A stretch of DNA of 64,000 nt. It comes from Portunus trituberculatus. Taxonomy: Eukaryota > Arthropoda > Malacostraca > Decapoda > Portunidae. This document shows, piece by piece, positions 34,945-49,969 of this stretch (position 1 is its first letter; each line of letters opens with the position of its first letter). The stretch covers positions 6,703,012 to 6,767,011 of the forward strand of contig NC_059283.1 of assembly GCF_017591435.1 (NCBI RefSeq), written 5' to 3'. Both the position numbers and the translations under genes were made by a program. A model generated the notes under the pieces. The model did not search any database and was not told the origin of the DNA. It was given only the letters and a program-made list of their open reading frames with translations.

Positions 34945-35006
<62 letters not shown>
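34945..35006 (+). repeat. (CA)n microsatellite
   Basis: About 30 units. Confidence 0.97.
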
Positions 35007-35008
<2 letters not shown>

Positions 35009-35165
35009 AAATATACTAATGCACTGATATGATTTCAAGGCAAAACAAGGCTAAAAAATATGTCAAATAATGTGTTTTTATATACTTTTAAGTATATATG
35101 GTGAAATTTGACACCATTTTATCTACCAGCCCCCAACCCACCCCTCTACCCCTTACAACTCCCCC

Positions 35166-35174
<9 letters not shown>

Positions 35175-35210
<36 letters not shown>
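35175..35210 (+). repeat. (TC)n microsatellite
   Basis: About 18 units, followed by short CA runs. Confidence 0.96.
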
Positions 35211-35213
<3 letters not shown>

Positions 35214-35310
35214 AACACACACACAGACACGTAAATATACAAACACACACACATAATTCTAAAGCCAAATGTTCATATATAACACAAAGAGACTAACACA
35301 ATCCCACACC

Positions 35311-35506
<196 letters not shown>

Positions 35507-35655
35507 CGCCCACCCACGCCCACTGAACACAAACAGGTGATCATCAAGGGAGATAATGATGAAAGTTTAGAGGGGTAGCCGACTTCCCTGCTCCGTTGTT
35601 AAGTGACACAAGTTAGCGCGTCCATTTGTACATGACGTAAGATAATCAGGGTCTT

Positions 35656-35796
<141 letters not shown>

Positions 35797-35932
35797 AAAA
35801 ACATAAAAACAAGAACAAGAAAATGACCAGGAAAAAAACATACTATTTTTACTCCTGATGATGATAATGATAGGAGAATTACCAATAAGAAAAGTAAAGA
35901 AAAAAATAATGCTACAGCTGGTAATAATAATA

Positions 35933-35935
<3 letters not shown>

Positions 35936-36000
<65 letters not shown>

Positions 36001-36008
36001 CATAATAA
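35936..36008 (+). repeat. (AAT)n microsatellite
   Basis: About 24 units. Short AGC runs follow at 36016-36040. Confidence 0.97.
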
Positions 36009-36054
36009 TGAAAGAACAACAGCAGCAGCAACAGCAAGAGCAATAATAATAACC

Positions 36055-36330
36055 GAACCGTCCCCTAAATTCTGAGGGGAACACGTGTCCACCAGGCCAT
36101 TTGTCTACGCCGTAAAATTCCATTAATGAAGAGAGACGCAGCGCCTTTTTTACATTCAGGTCCAGAGTTGGCAATAACGTGTTAATTAACGAAGCGGCGG
36201 GCACGCACACTACGCCCGCCCTAAGTATAAAAGAGACTCACCTGTGCCCCTCACTAAGCCGATTCCCTGTACTCGTCTACACAGGTAACACGGGTGAGGT
36301 TCCTCCGTAGCACCGGGAACAATTGCCACA
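36055..36330 (+). promoter_or_regulatory. Candidate TATA/Inr core promoter
   Basis: TATAAAAG at 36226-36233 is followed by TCACT with its A at 36253, 27 nt from the first T, which fits arthropod TATA-Inr spacing. Upstream are GTTAATTAAC (36181), ACGCCCGCCC (about 36212) and CACGTG (36082). CAGGTAACA, a donor-like site, lies at 36281. No downstream coding exon is recognised. Confidence 0.3.
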
Positions 36331-37144
36331 TGTATTTCTATTTATTATTATTTATTTTTTTTATATATTTATGCATCAACTATTACAGGAACGTAGTCTC
36401 ATTAAATTTCCAACCTGCCAATCCCTCATTAGCATACTCTAATTGATTATTCATGGACAAATTCTGCCGTGTCAACAACGTCTCTATCTTTTCATTTTCT
36501 TTTGTTTCTTTTCATCCTTCCAGTGGCCGAGCAGGAAGTGGCCAAGGCTAAAGGCAACACATGGCTATTACCTCAGTGTGTTTTTTATTTTCTCCTTATT
36601 CTTCTTCATAAACACTCGAGATGTCGTCGGCCCCACTCAACATATCTCAAAGTCACCCATCATACTCTCATCTTCCTCACCTGCAGCGTGCTATTATTCA
36701 AGGTAAAGCTCATTATTCACACCTGGATTTCCTAAATACTTGTCTGTCTTATTTCCAATCTTATTTAACGTAAACTTGATTCTTCACCGCTCATTTCTCT
36801 ATCAAGGTGGTTTTCGCACTTAAAAATCCTCAAAATTGATGTTTTAAGGTTATATTTCTCCGATAATAAGTATTTCAGTTTCCTCTGTTCGCTCTATGCA
36901 CTAAATTGAATATAATCTGTAGACTCTTACCTCCGTACTTTGTTTCCTTCTTAAAATCCTGAATGTTACGTCTACAAACAAGGCACTTCTCAACCTACGC
37001 ATGAATTACGATTTTGTAAGTGTGTGTGCTGCAGCCACTCAGCACTTCCCTTTCATAAGTAGATGCTTCACTCACCTGGCGTGGGGTGGAGTCGGAATAT
37101 TCAGACAAATTCTATCAAGTCTGCTTCAACTGGCTGTGTTCAAT
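36331..37144. other. AT-rich single-copy stretch
   Basis: Two overlapping plus frames (36443-36735) are short and unrecognised. No gene called. Confidence 0.45.
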
Positions 37145-37335
37145 CTCTCTGAGCGTCCCCTCAAGTGTTACATCTCATCTACTGTTCCGCTGCTCCGTTA
37201 GCTTCATGGTTACTGCTCTTCTGAACTTCCTAACTGCTTCCTTCCTCTCCTCTCTCCTGTACTGTCCCTATTATCTGTATCCTGTTTGCCTTAGTTATGC
37301 ATTAGTTAACCAGAATCTCTACTCTGTTCACTAGA
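37145..37335 (+). mobile_element. Degenerate LINE 3' fragment, second copy
   Basis: Collinear with the LINE remnant at 10.6-11.1 kb but in the opposite orientation. Shared blocks include CTGCTCTTCTGAACTT followed by CTAACTGC, and GTTAACCAG. In the element's frame one reads a stop, then HGYCSSELPNC, matching HAVCSSELANC of the first copy. Another frame reads VTALLNFLTA and ALVNQNLYS. Several stops and indels make it non-functional. The LWNSLP part is lost at or before 37335. Confidence 0.65.
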
Positions 37336-37589
37336 TAAATCGAATATTCTGCTTCTGTTGCGCTGACTTAAAAGAAACGAGGGTATCACCTTTAGCAACA
37401 GCAGGATCCTCAGTGGACAGTCTATACCATTTTCAGTAATTGTTTGTCTGTTTTCAAAGGTATCTATACTTCAATACGCAATAAACCTTTACTTACTTAC
37501 TTAATTATTTTGCTTTCTATTTAACTGCATGGGATTCTTTGCCTTTGTCCTAAATTACTTCTTATTTACATTCTTGCCCTGCACTTGCC
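37336..37589. other. Spacer with short TTAC repeat
   Basis: ACTTACTTACTTA occurs near 37492, just after AATAAA at 37481. It may be the tail of an older retroelement, but this is not established. Confidence 0.35.
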
Positions 37590-37880
37590 TGCTTAAGAGT
37601 ACACACAGCATAACAGTCTTTTAAGTTTGGTCACACAGTAATTCCACGGTCATTCCTTTTCCAAAATTCACCTTTCATGTGCACAAAGCCACACACAACA
37701 CACTACCTATCTTTAATGTTCAGTCCCATAATAATTCCATAACAGCAACCTGCCATACACTCCCACGTATATGTATAAAAACACACACAACATATCATTT
37801 ATCTTTTTAAGCCAGGTTCTATAACAGCTCCATAATGACAACCGGTGCTACACTCACCTGTATATATTTAAAGGCACTGA
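37590..37880 (+). repeat. Degenerate ~93-bp tandem repeat, 3 copies
   Basis: CTTTTAAGTTTGGTC at 37618, CTTTAATGTTCAGTC at 37711 and CTTTTTAAGCCAGGTTC at 37803 (spacing about 93 and 92) are each followed by TAATTCCAYRACGGCAACC-like sequence and CACACACAACA. Confidence 0.75.
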
Positions 37881-38212
37881 TTTCATTATACACGGAGGTA
37901 AATGCACACCTGAAGCGCCTGGTGTTAATTATTTACATACAAATCACATTCGCTTACGTACAGTTACGAATTCACGCTACGTTCTAAATTGCACTTCGAA
38001 AAAAATAAAAATAAAAGAGTGAAAAAAAGAGAGAAAGAGAGAGAAAAAAAAAAACGAATCCTTGTAGCACAGGTGGAAATAAACAAACAGGAAATTTAAT
38101 AATAATGGTAAAACTATTTCCACTGTGCTACTGCAATTTTATTTAGTGACCAAAGGGACATATGTTCTATATGTATAAATGTATAACGATGAGTGATGCC
38201 AATAAAACAAAG
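37881..38212. other. Single-copy spacer
   Basis: A-rich run at 38000-38055. Nothing recognised. Confidence 0.5.
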
Positions 38213-38377
<165 letters not shown>

Positions 38378-38519
38378 CATAAATACATACATAGTACACA
38401 CAAGTAGACAAAACATGAATAACTACAAACAAAAAAAGAAAAGAAAAAAAAAAACAGAAGAGAACAAAATACAGACAAACACAGAGACAGAGAAAGAGAT
38501 AAAGATACCATACACACAG

Positions 38520-38545
38520 ACACACAGACAGACAGACAGACAGAC
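38520..38545 (+). repeat. (CAGA)n tetranucleotide repeat
   Basis: Five to six CAGA units. Confidence 0.92.
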
Positions 38546-38706
38546 CCACAGGCGGACAGATAAACAGCCAAATATGTGGACAGGAGGGCTGCAGATTTAA
38601 ACCACAGAGTCAATGAGAGACCGTCAATATACACAGTGGGAATTTTCTTTGCTTCCTCTTACACAAAGTTATGTAAAAGTCTGGTAGAGAGAAAATGAAT
38701 AATAGA

Positions 38707-39040
<334 letters not shown>

Positions 39041-39099
<59 letters not shown>
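39041..39099 (+). repeat. (GA)n microsatellite
   Basis: About 29 units. Confidence 0.98.

Positions 39100-41249
<2,150 letters not shown>

Positions 41250-41335
<86 letters not shown>
41250..41335 (+). repeat. (CT)n microsatellite
   Basis: About 42 units. Confidence 0.98.
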
Positions 41336-41339
<4 letters not shown>

Positions 41340-41564
41340 TCTTGCCCATTCGTTACCCGGCAAAGTGATGCGCTAAGCTGGCACATCTGAAGTACGGAGG
41401 GAGAAAAGGAAGATAATTACGATAAATGGAGACATAATCCGAGAGTTAATGGCCTTCCCTTCGCCCTCCACACTCGGGGCTTCCTTCCTGGTACGCCATC
41501 CCGGGGCTTGCCTGCACTAAGCTCGCCACGTCCTTCCCACAATGAGATAAACGGGAAGTACAAA

Positions 41565-41915
41565 GTCAGATAGAGAAATACCACAGATGAATGTTAGGTA
41601 AGGTTGGCGGTGGCTGGAATTTATTTTTTCAGCCTGTCAGGTTATGAAAATTAGGATGTAGGAATAATATAAGGATAATTAGTGAGTCATGGGAAGAAAC
41701 GTGGCACAGATGAATATTTAGTGTTAGTGACGGTGGGTGGAATTTTTTGTCTATTCGGGTTATGAAAATTGATAAGTAGGAAGGATGTAAGAATAATTAG
41801 TGAGTCACAAGGAAAAAACGAGGCTCTACTGGAGAAATGGAAGAAATGAATGTTAGGCAGAGGTGGAGGAGATTGTTATTTTTGTCTGCTTGGGGTAGGA
41901 AAATTAGAAAGAAAT
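41565..41915 (+). repeat. Degenerate ~125-135 bp tandem repeat, 3 copies
   Basis: CAGATGAATGTTAG at 41584, CAGATGAATATTTAG at 41706 and AGAAATGAATGTTAGG at 41842. Each is followed by a GGTGG..GGAATTTWTTTT block and TTATGAAAATTRG. The first two copies also share AATAATTAGTGAGTCA-like sequence. Confidence 0.75.
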
Positions 41916-43664
41916 GAAATAATAAGAAATAAAAACAGAGAGAGAACTGAAAACAAAGAAAGATAAACATAGTGAATAGAAACATTGCTGATAAACAATA
42001 GTAATGATGAAAACACACTAATCTCACGTTTTCCAGTAAGTTATGAGCGAAAAATTAGGAGAGACGAAGTAAAACCAACGAAGATAAGTGAATCAATCGG
42101 TGAAGCTTGATCGATAAAGGAAAGATATAACACACTAATAAATATGAGAAGCAACACTATAACATGACAGCTTGTGGTTTTTCCAAGCTTAAATGGGAGT
42201 ATAAAAGGAAGACGTCATGAATTATTAATGTAAAACTGCTATAGATCATTACAGGTGCGCCGCATTAATTCTCAGGTAACCAGGTGAGTTATAATGAGAC
42301 AGGTGAAAAGATGGACGGGATGCGAGTATATAAATAATTAATACACGATACTTTATGTTTTCATTCAAGTCAAAACGCAGAGAATGAATAAAAATATACA
42401 CGTAGATGTTAAGAAATATTAATAAATAACACATATATTATGAATGGAAAGCGGATATTTTATTAATCAGTAGAAATCTAAATAAATGGAATAAAAAAGG
42501 GATTAGAAAAATAAAGAGTGGAGAAAAATTCTTTCCACATTCATATCATTAAATAATTTTTGCTCCGAGTGAAATTTTAGATTACCGATGACGAGATAGA
42601 GAAGAACGAGAGAAAATAATAGTTTTTTTTTACCCTACGCTACTGATAAAAAAAAACTACGGACATTTTCTTATGTACTTCCTTTAATGACTATGATGAT
42701 GACGATGATACTGATGATGATAATGCCGGAATAATACAAGTAAAAAAAAAAAACGTCAGAGTTACCGTATGTATGTATGTATGTAGTAACAATAGTAAAA
42801 GTAGAAAAGAAAAAAGAATAACAATAACAATAAAAAAAAATAATAAGAGGAAAACATAAATTAAAACAATGAATTCACTCATCCATCCACCCAACAACAC
42901 ACACACACACACACACACTGTTCTCTCGCCCATGAAAGACAACCTTCACCAAACAACCAATTATTTCATCTCGCCCGTCCACTACGAATTTCCCGTCTCG
43001 TTTTGCATAACTTTACATTTCCTGCTCGAGCGGCGGAACGAAAAATCTGAAGCGTCACTAAAAAAAGGAAAAAAAATACTCTCTAATTTGTGGAAAGTAT
43101 TCGGATGTCAAGGCTGTCACATTAACGTCATTTGAAGGAGAAAAAGGAAAAGAAAAAGGTGGTCGAGGCTATCTGTCACTATCTACTAATCTATCTATCT
43201 ATTACATCCCTCAAAATTTTGGTATAAAGTTGATTTTTTTGCATACATATTCGTCTTCCTTCTCCTCCTCCTCGGTGAAGTATTTGCATTCTATTCAAGC
43301 CTCATTTTCTCCCACACCTGCCGCCGTCTGCCTCAGGTGTGGCTGGCAGGTGCGAGGCATCAATCCTACACCTTCCTGATAATAACTTTAGGACTACACG
43401 CTCATCTTAAAGAAACGAAGAAAAACAACACGAAAATTATTTACTATCTTATAAATTCCTCTTCTTTCTATCACTACTACCACCACCACCACCGAAACTA
43501 TTACTACTATTTCTATTATAACTACTACAACCAATACTAATACTAATGAACCTGATAAATAAAAAAAGGTTGTTATATTTGTATAGATAAAAAAGAGAAA
43601 AATGGAAAACTAATCTACTTAAACATGCATAAAATTTCACAATTTATTTCACCAAACAGTGTCA

Positions 43665-43668
<4 letters not shown>
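41916..43668. other. Single-copy AT-rich stretch
   Basis: Contains a short CA run at 42897-42919, a GTAT tetranucleotide run near 42768, and TATAAAAGG at 42200 without initiator support. 42250-42305 has several CAGGTR motifs. No gene recognised. Confidence 0.45.

Positions 43669-43753
<85 letters not shown>
43669..43753 (+). repeat. (GT)n microsatellite
   Basis: About 42 units. Confidence 0.98.
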
Positions 43754-43754
<1 letters not shown>

Positions 43755-43973
43755 CATTTACCACAGAACGTATTCCACAGTTGTAAATGGCAATACCACT
43801 CCACCACCAGCACTACCATCACCACCATCACCATTGCAACCACCGTCATCACCACAACAGTTTGGACAGCAGCAAAGAAAACTGGAGGCACCTTTATTGC
43901 TGAGGCAGGAACATCACACGGGTCTGATACTTGTATTTACAACGCAACGAGATTATGCAGATGTGGGAATATT

Positions 43974-43976
<3 letters not shown>

Positions 43977-44066
<90 letters not shown>
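43977..44066 (+). repeat. (GT)n microsatellite
   Basis: About 45 units, 223 bp right of the previous GT array. Confidence 0.98.
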
Positions 44067-44068
<2 letters not shown>

Positions 44069-44312
44069 GTTCCGTTTTTCATGTTCTATAAAAGCAAGTG
44101 AAGGAAAGTGAAATGTGCAGGCGAACTATTGGAATATACAGAGGAAGGGAAAAAAATAAAAGAAAAATGATGAATAAAAAGGATAACAGAAATTTCTATC
44201 ATAACTGCATCATTTTCAATTTTCCCTTTAAGCTTTTTTCAATTTTGGTAAATCCGTGGAGATCTGAATGAAAAAGCGAATACATGAATCAAAGTGAATA
44301 AGAATGAAGGCA

Positions 44313-44313
<1 letters not shown>

Positions 44314-44390
<77 letters not shown>

Positions 44391-44391
44391 T
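44314..44391 (+). repeat. Compound (CT)n(CA)n microsatellite
   Basis: CT 44314-44379 then CA to 44391, directly before a SINE. Confidence 0.97.
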
Positions 44392-44393
44392 AC

Positions 44394-44680
44394 ACCTCGT
44401 AAAGTAGTGGTTAGCACGCTCAACTCACAATCGAGAGGGTCCGGGTTCGAGTCTCGGGGGCGGTGAGGCAAATGGGCAAGGGTCTTAATGTGTAGCCCCT
44501 GTTCACCTAGCAGTAAAATAGGTACGGGATGTAACTCGAGGGGTTGTGGCCTCGCTTTCCCAGTGTGTGGAGTGTGTGTTGTGGTCTCAGTCCTGCTCGA
44601 AGATCGGTCTCTGAGCTCTGAGCTCGCTTCGTAATGAGGATGACTGGCTGGGTGACCAGCAGACGACCGTGGTGAATTAC
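44394..44680 (+). mobile_element. tRNA-Val-derived SINE, copy 2
   Basis: Same layout as copy 1. The tRNA-like head has anticodon CAC at 44426-44428, but one anticodon-stem pair is lost (CTCAA against TCGAG) and box B is changed to GGTTCGAGTCT, so this copy is probably transcriptionally weaker. The body ends GTGGTGAATTAC. Target-site duplication is unclear because the left flank is a CA repeat. About 90 percent identical to copy 1 by eye, with a few 1-2 bp indels. Confidence 0.87.
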
Positions 44681-44827
44681 ACAGGCTGTCAAAAGTTATC
44701 TACCAGAACAATAGGGAGAATGAATTAATTTCGCTGCGTGTTGACAACTTCAGTATTTTGGTGGCTGTCTAGATATCGACATAACGACCCGCGCTGCTGG
44801 TCCCTCTCGTTAATTGAAGGTTAATAT

Positions 44828-44830
<3 letters not shown>

Positions 44831-44867
<37 letters not shown>
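44831..44867 (+). repeat. (GT)n microsatellite
   Basis: About 18 units. Confidence 0.97.
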
Positions 44868-44900
44868 TGATTTTTACATTCACTTCAAAACTTTTTACTT

Positions 44901-45000
<100 letters not shown>

Positions 45001-45211
45001 CACCTTCAAATCCAATAAAAAGAATCCTAAATTACTCACTATCCAATATTTGTCTTTCATTCCTTCATATACTTCCTTTCTTTCCTATTTTCCTCTCTTT
45101 ACTCTTCCCCTTTCTTTTCTTCCCTTTATAGCAGTCTTTCCCTCTCTTTACCCTTACATAAGTCCCCCTCTAGCTATCACCTGCCATGCATAGAACAGGT
45201 AAAGCTAATCA

Positions 45212-45325
<114 letters not shown>

Positions 45326-45556
45326 AGGGTCAGACTATAATTCTGAGGTCTGATAGATTATGGGAGGGAGAGGAGAGAATGAAGGAGAGAAGGGAGAGGG
45401 AGAGGAGGGAGGAAGGGAGAGGAACCCAGGCCATATTTCCTATGTCCATCACTTCCCTCCCTATTTTTAAGGCTTTTTATCAATTACCTAGTTTGCAGTG
45501 ATGGAAGGGAGAGATAAAGTGGGAGGGAGAGGAGGAGATGGAGGAGGAACAAACGT

Positions 45557-45597
45557 GAGGAGGAGGAGGAGGAGGAGGAGGAGGAGGAGGAGGAGGA
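45557..45597 (+). repeat. (GGA)n microsatellite
   Basis: About 13 units in a wider G/A-rich stretch (45360-45720). Confidence 0.95.
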
Positions 45598-45667
45598 AAA
45601 GGAGGAGAAGATATATCTATCGTTAATATATTTCCCTACCGTGAATAAGTATGGAGATGGATGACTA

Positions 45668-45697
45668 AAGGAGGAGGAGGAGGAGGAGGAGGAGGAG
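45668..45697 (+). repeat. (GGA)n microsatellite
   Basis: About nine units. Confidence 0.94.
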
Positions 45698-45882
45698 TGC
45701 AAAAGTTAGAGGGAGATCAGACATTGCCTTTCCCTCCCTTCCTTACCAATCTCCTCCTCCTCCTCCTCTTCCTTCTGCTCCTCCTCATTTCTGAATACAG
45801 AGTGCAGAGTGGAGGTCAGAAAAGCTCGTCACACTGAGGAGAACCGAGCCACACCTTGTACTTAAGTGTGTGAGTGATGGTG

Positions 45883-45939
45883 TGGGAGGAGGAGGAGGAA
45901 GAGGAGGAGGAGGAGGAGGAGGAGGAGGAGGAGGAGGAA
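45883..45939 (+). repeat. (GGA)n microsatellite
   Basis: About 18 units with one GAA. Confidence 0.96.
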
Positions 45940-45999
45940 GATCGAGCGAGAAGGAGCATGTTAAAGAAATTATAACCTTGATAAAGAATGGTATTTTTA

Positions 46000-46093
46000 T
46001 TGTTATTATTATTATCACTATTATTATCATTATCATTATTACTATTATTATTATTATTATTATTATTATTATCATTATTACCATTATCATTAT
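46000..46093 (+). repeat. Imperfect (ATT)n microsatellite
   Basis: ATT units interspersed with ATC. Confidence 0.94.
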
Positions 46094-47158
46094 TTCATTG
46101 TTTCGATTACATACGCAAAGAAAAGCGGAATAAGGAATGTGGATTAGGATAAAGAATGTCTCCTTCAATCCACGTATATATATATTTCCAAGTGGATACT
46201 AAGAATTTGTTACCAATAGAGGGACATGACCCACATATCCGCCTTACCTTGTAGATATTGAGAGTGGATAAAAAAACTGGAATGCAAATATCAATCGCTT
46301 AAGCTTCTAATCCACATACCCGTTTTCTTGAGTGGGTGGATAAGAAGGGAGTGTTTCCTCAAGAGGATGCTGCGAGGTGGATGAGAGTGGGTGGAGTGAG
46401 GCGTGAGGCGAGGTGGAGCACAGACGTAAGTGGAATGATAAACTCAAACCTTAGAGTGAGCGATGGAAGAGCGACATGAGGGAGGGACGGAGGGAAGGAG
46501 GGAGAGAGGAGGGAAGGAGGGAGGAAGATTGATCAAAGCAAAGGTTAAGAGGAGTATGCAAAAAAGTGAGCGAGAACCAGATCCAGATATGACAAACGAA
46601 CACACGCAGCAATAAAAGAAAATCTCGCTGGGAACAAAAATGTATCATCGCCAACTTTTACTAAACCGAACACGCGAATCAACTTACGGAAAGACAAGGA
46701 CGGGACGGGAACTTGGGGGCGATGAAGGGATAAAAGGGACATAATGAAAATAACCAAGAAAAAGCGATACCCACCCTTACAACACACATCCGTAAGAGCG
46801 AATTTAACGTACACACACGCACACACATACACAAGAACCTCCATTACTAAATTCCGAAAAGTTATACAGAAATTTACGATGCACCTTACGAATAGATTTA
46901 CGTCAGGTGAGTTTAGGCTGGTCCAGGATGACGCTTAAAATCTCAGGTGAGGGAGAAAAAAATACAGGTGATGAGACTCCTCCTCGATATCTCTTCGGGA
47001 AACACTTGAAGCAGTGATAGTTTAAATGTTTTCCGAGTATTGGGTTTAAGTTTGGGCAACACGCGTCTGTAAACACACAAAGGGCGGACGAATAAGGTGC
47101 AGAGAGATACCCAAGACCTGCATATTTTAAGTTCGATTTGTTTGAGGAATGAGAGAAT

Positions 47159-47162
<4 letters not shown>
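46094..47162. other. Single-copy stretch
   Basis: GGGAGGGA-like run at 46478-46526. No gene recognised. A CAGGTGAGT at 46905 lacks a strong pyrimidine tract. Confidence 0.45.

Positions 47163-47250
<88 letters not shown>
47163..47250 (+). repeat. (GA)n microsatellite
   Basis: About 44 units. Confidence 0.98.
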
Positions 47251-47253
<3 letters not shown>

Positions 47254-48075
47254 GTGTGTGTATGTATCTAAAGTTAATACAAACAAAATCTTTACCTTAT
47301 AACTTAATGAATAGCAGAGGAACGTGTAACTAAACATAAAATAAAGCTAAACATAATAAAACTTCACCTTTACCTTACCAAACAAACCAAAATGAACTGA
47401 AACACGACAAACAAATATTAATAAAACTAAAGCATACAAAACACAACTGTACTTCACAAAAATCACCCTAAAAAAACACAGACCATGAAAATAAAGTCAT
47501 TTACTCAACCATATATTTACTCCCACACTAACACAACCTTAGTTTTACAAGCCACTAATAAATCAGGTACAATTCTATCATATACCTGCGCTCCTTCACA
47601 CATTTCTATTCTCACAAAGGCTACACAACGCTACCTGCCTGATCCGCCCTGTCAATCTATCCTCTGATCGCCGGACGCCGCTTCAGTGTGTCCACCTGTC
47701 TATTGTTTTAGGAGTGAATGCCATGAATACCTGGGCAAACGGACAGGTGTGTTAATAAGAGCCAGGTATGTAGTAGGGAGACGCTGCCTTGTGGGAGGTG
47801 TTGATCAGTGACATGTTTCTGACGTGTTTGAAAGAGGGAGAGGGAAGGATGAGTTCAAATATAGTTAAAATTGTTTATTACATTATATATAAACAAATGA
47901 ATTAATAAATGAATAAAATGGGAGATAAAAGGAAGGAGAGAAAACACGTAATAGAAACAAGAAAAAGCACTGGAGACAACAAAAAGTATTAAATAAACAG
48001 CAAAACAAACAAGTAAACAAAACGGAAGGAAAAAAGGAAAGGAGAAAAGAAAACACAAAAAAGAAATACTCACAC

Positions 48076-48079
<4 letters not shown>
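47251..48079. other. A-rich single-copy stretch
   Basis: AAAC- and AATAAA-rich. Nothing recognised. Confidence 0.5.

Positions 48080-48156
<77 letters not shown>
48080..48156 (+). repeat. (AC)n microsatellite
   Basis: About 38 units. Confidence 0.98.
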
Positions 48157-48157
<1 letters not shown>

Positions 48158-48390
48158 ACAAAAAAGAGGAAGAGGGAGGGAAGGAGCACCCACATGTTAA
48201 GCGAGCCGTAAAAGTATGCAAATTAGACCCCTATGTTCTCTCTTTCTCCCATTCTGCTCGTGAACAGCGGCGGGATGAGAGGAGGGAAGGTAAACTACAG
48301 TAGCGGCTCTTGTTAACCCACTTCCAACGACGTGATGGACTTGGTATCTCAGAAAGTCCTTTGAATCGCTTTGTTCTCCCATAAACATTA

Positions 48391-48775
48391 TTTTTAGAGG
48401 CAGTTGAGATAATTAGGTCAGTTTTGTGTTTCCGGAGATATGAACAGTCGAGTTTTTATGTTTTTTAAAGCCACTATAACCATAACTCGGGTTTAATGTG
48501 GTTTCGTTATGCTTATAGAGATTATTCAATTATCAATATGTTTACAAAGGTAATATGGATAAGTCGTGGTTGTATAACGTTTTCAAAGGCAACAGAAATA
48601 ATATGTTGGGTTTATTTGTTTTTGAGAGGCTGAAACGATTACTAGTCTTGTTTCAGAACGTTTACAAAGCCCGTACAGATAATTACTCGGTTCTCAAACA
48701 ATATCAAAGGCTAGAGCGAAGATTAATTACGTTTTAATAGACTTTTTCAAATGGATGATTCAGATAATTTGTTAA
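48391..48775 (+). repeat. Degenerate 40-bp minisatellite, about 9-10 copies
   Basis: Unit resembles GTTTTCAAAGGCTACAGAGA followed by TAATTACTCGGTTTTATAAC. Clear starts lie at 48541, 48580, 48619, 48660, 48700 and 48742 (spacing 39-42), with weaker units from 48391. A 60-codon open frame at 48555-48737 is just a translation of this array, as its ~13-residue period shows. Confidence 0.78.
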
Positions 48776-48806
48776 ACTATCACTAGAACCATGAAACACT
48801 TTTGAA

Positions 48807-48809
<3 letters not shown>

Positions 48810-48863
<54 letters not shown>
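48810..48863 (+). repeat. (CT)n microsatellite
   Basis: About 27 units. Confidence 0.98.
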
Positions 48864-48866
<3 letters not shown>

Positions 48867-48985
48867 AAAAATCCTTCAAGGCGAAAGAATCTGGGTACGA
48901 ATATCTATACCCAAGTGAGGTTAGTTGTTGTATATATTTGTTTTTTTTTTCCTTATTGTTGTGCTTATTTGGGGTGTTGTAATTT

Positions 48986-48987
<2 letters not shown>

Positions 48988-49051
<64 letters not shown>
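48988..49051 (+). repeat. (GT)n microsatellite
   Basis: About 32 units. Confidence 0.98.
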
Positions 49052-49053
<2 letters not shown>

Positions 49054-49117
49054 GTAAGAAAACAGATGAGACACAATTACAGAAAAAAAATAAATGAAAG
49101 GACAAAGAATAATAATG

Positions 49118-49247
<130 letters not shown>

Positions 49248-49293
49248 GGTGGGGTGCCAACTAGCAAGACAAGACAACAGTAAAGGGCGTGGC

Positions 49294-49294
<1 letters not shown>

Positions 49295-49375
<81 letters not shown>
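49295..49375 (+). repeat. (AG)n microsatellite
   Basis: About 40 units, 52 bp right of the previous array. Confidence 0.98.
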
Positions 49376-49378
<3 letters not shown>

Positions 49379-49559
49379 TCGTAATCTGCATATTATAGAC
49401 GATTGCAATTTAGTTTTCCGTGCAGATTAAATTCACAAGCGACAGTTATGGGATTATATGATGCCAAATTAATGAACAATTAGGAGAGGAGAATAAGAAA
49501 ACATTATTAAGAAGCGTCAGAGGGTAAGAATAAGGACACGGACGATTAAATGCGGGGAT

Positions 49560-49880
49560 AAGAAATAAATGAAAAATAGATAATATATGGAAATGAGGAA
49601 TTATAGATAAGGAGACAGCAAAAACGAAATAAAGCAGAGAATAGACATAGCAAAATGAGAACACAATGCAAAATAGATGATGATATATGGAAATGAGATA
49701 AGGAAAGAGTAAAAAGAAGTGAAGCAAGTAGGAATAGATGGATGTGATAAGAGTTAGTTTAAGAAAATGCAAAAGAGACGATAAAATATGAAAGGCGAAG
49801 AATTAAAGATAGCAAAGAAAGAGATGGAAATAAAGCAGGTGCGAATAGATAGATTTGATAAGAGTAGCTTTTAAAAATAT
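49560..49880 (+). repeat. Degenerate A-rich ~90-110 bp tandem repeat
   Basis: GAAATAAAGCAG..GAATAGA occurs near 49627, 49717 (as GAAGTGAAGCAAGTAGGAAT) and 49829, the last two continuing as GATRGATKTGATAAGAGT. GATAATATATGGAAATGAG is also duplicated (49580 and 49681). Confidence 0.65.
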
Positions 49881-49969
49881 AATATAAAGTGGATATCATA
49901 AAGTTCAGTGAATTAAAGACCGTAAACTAACGCAAAAGAAGAAAAAAAAAAAAAGAATATGAAGAAGAA

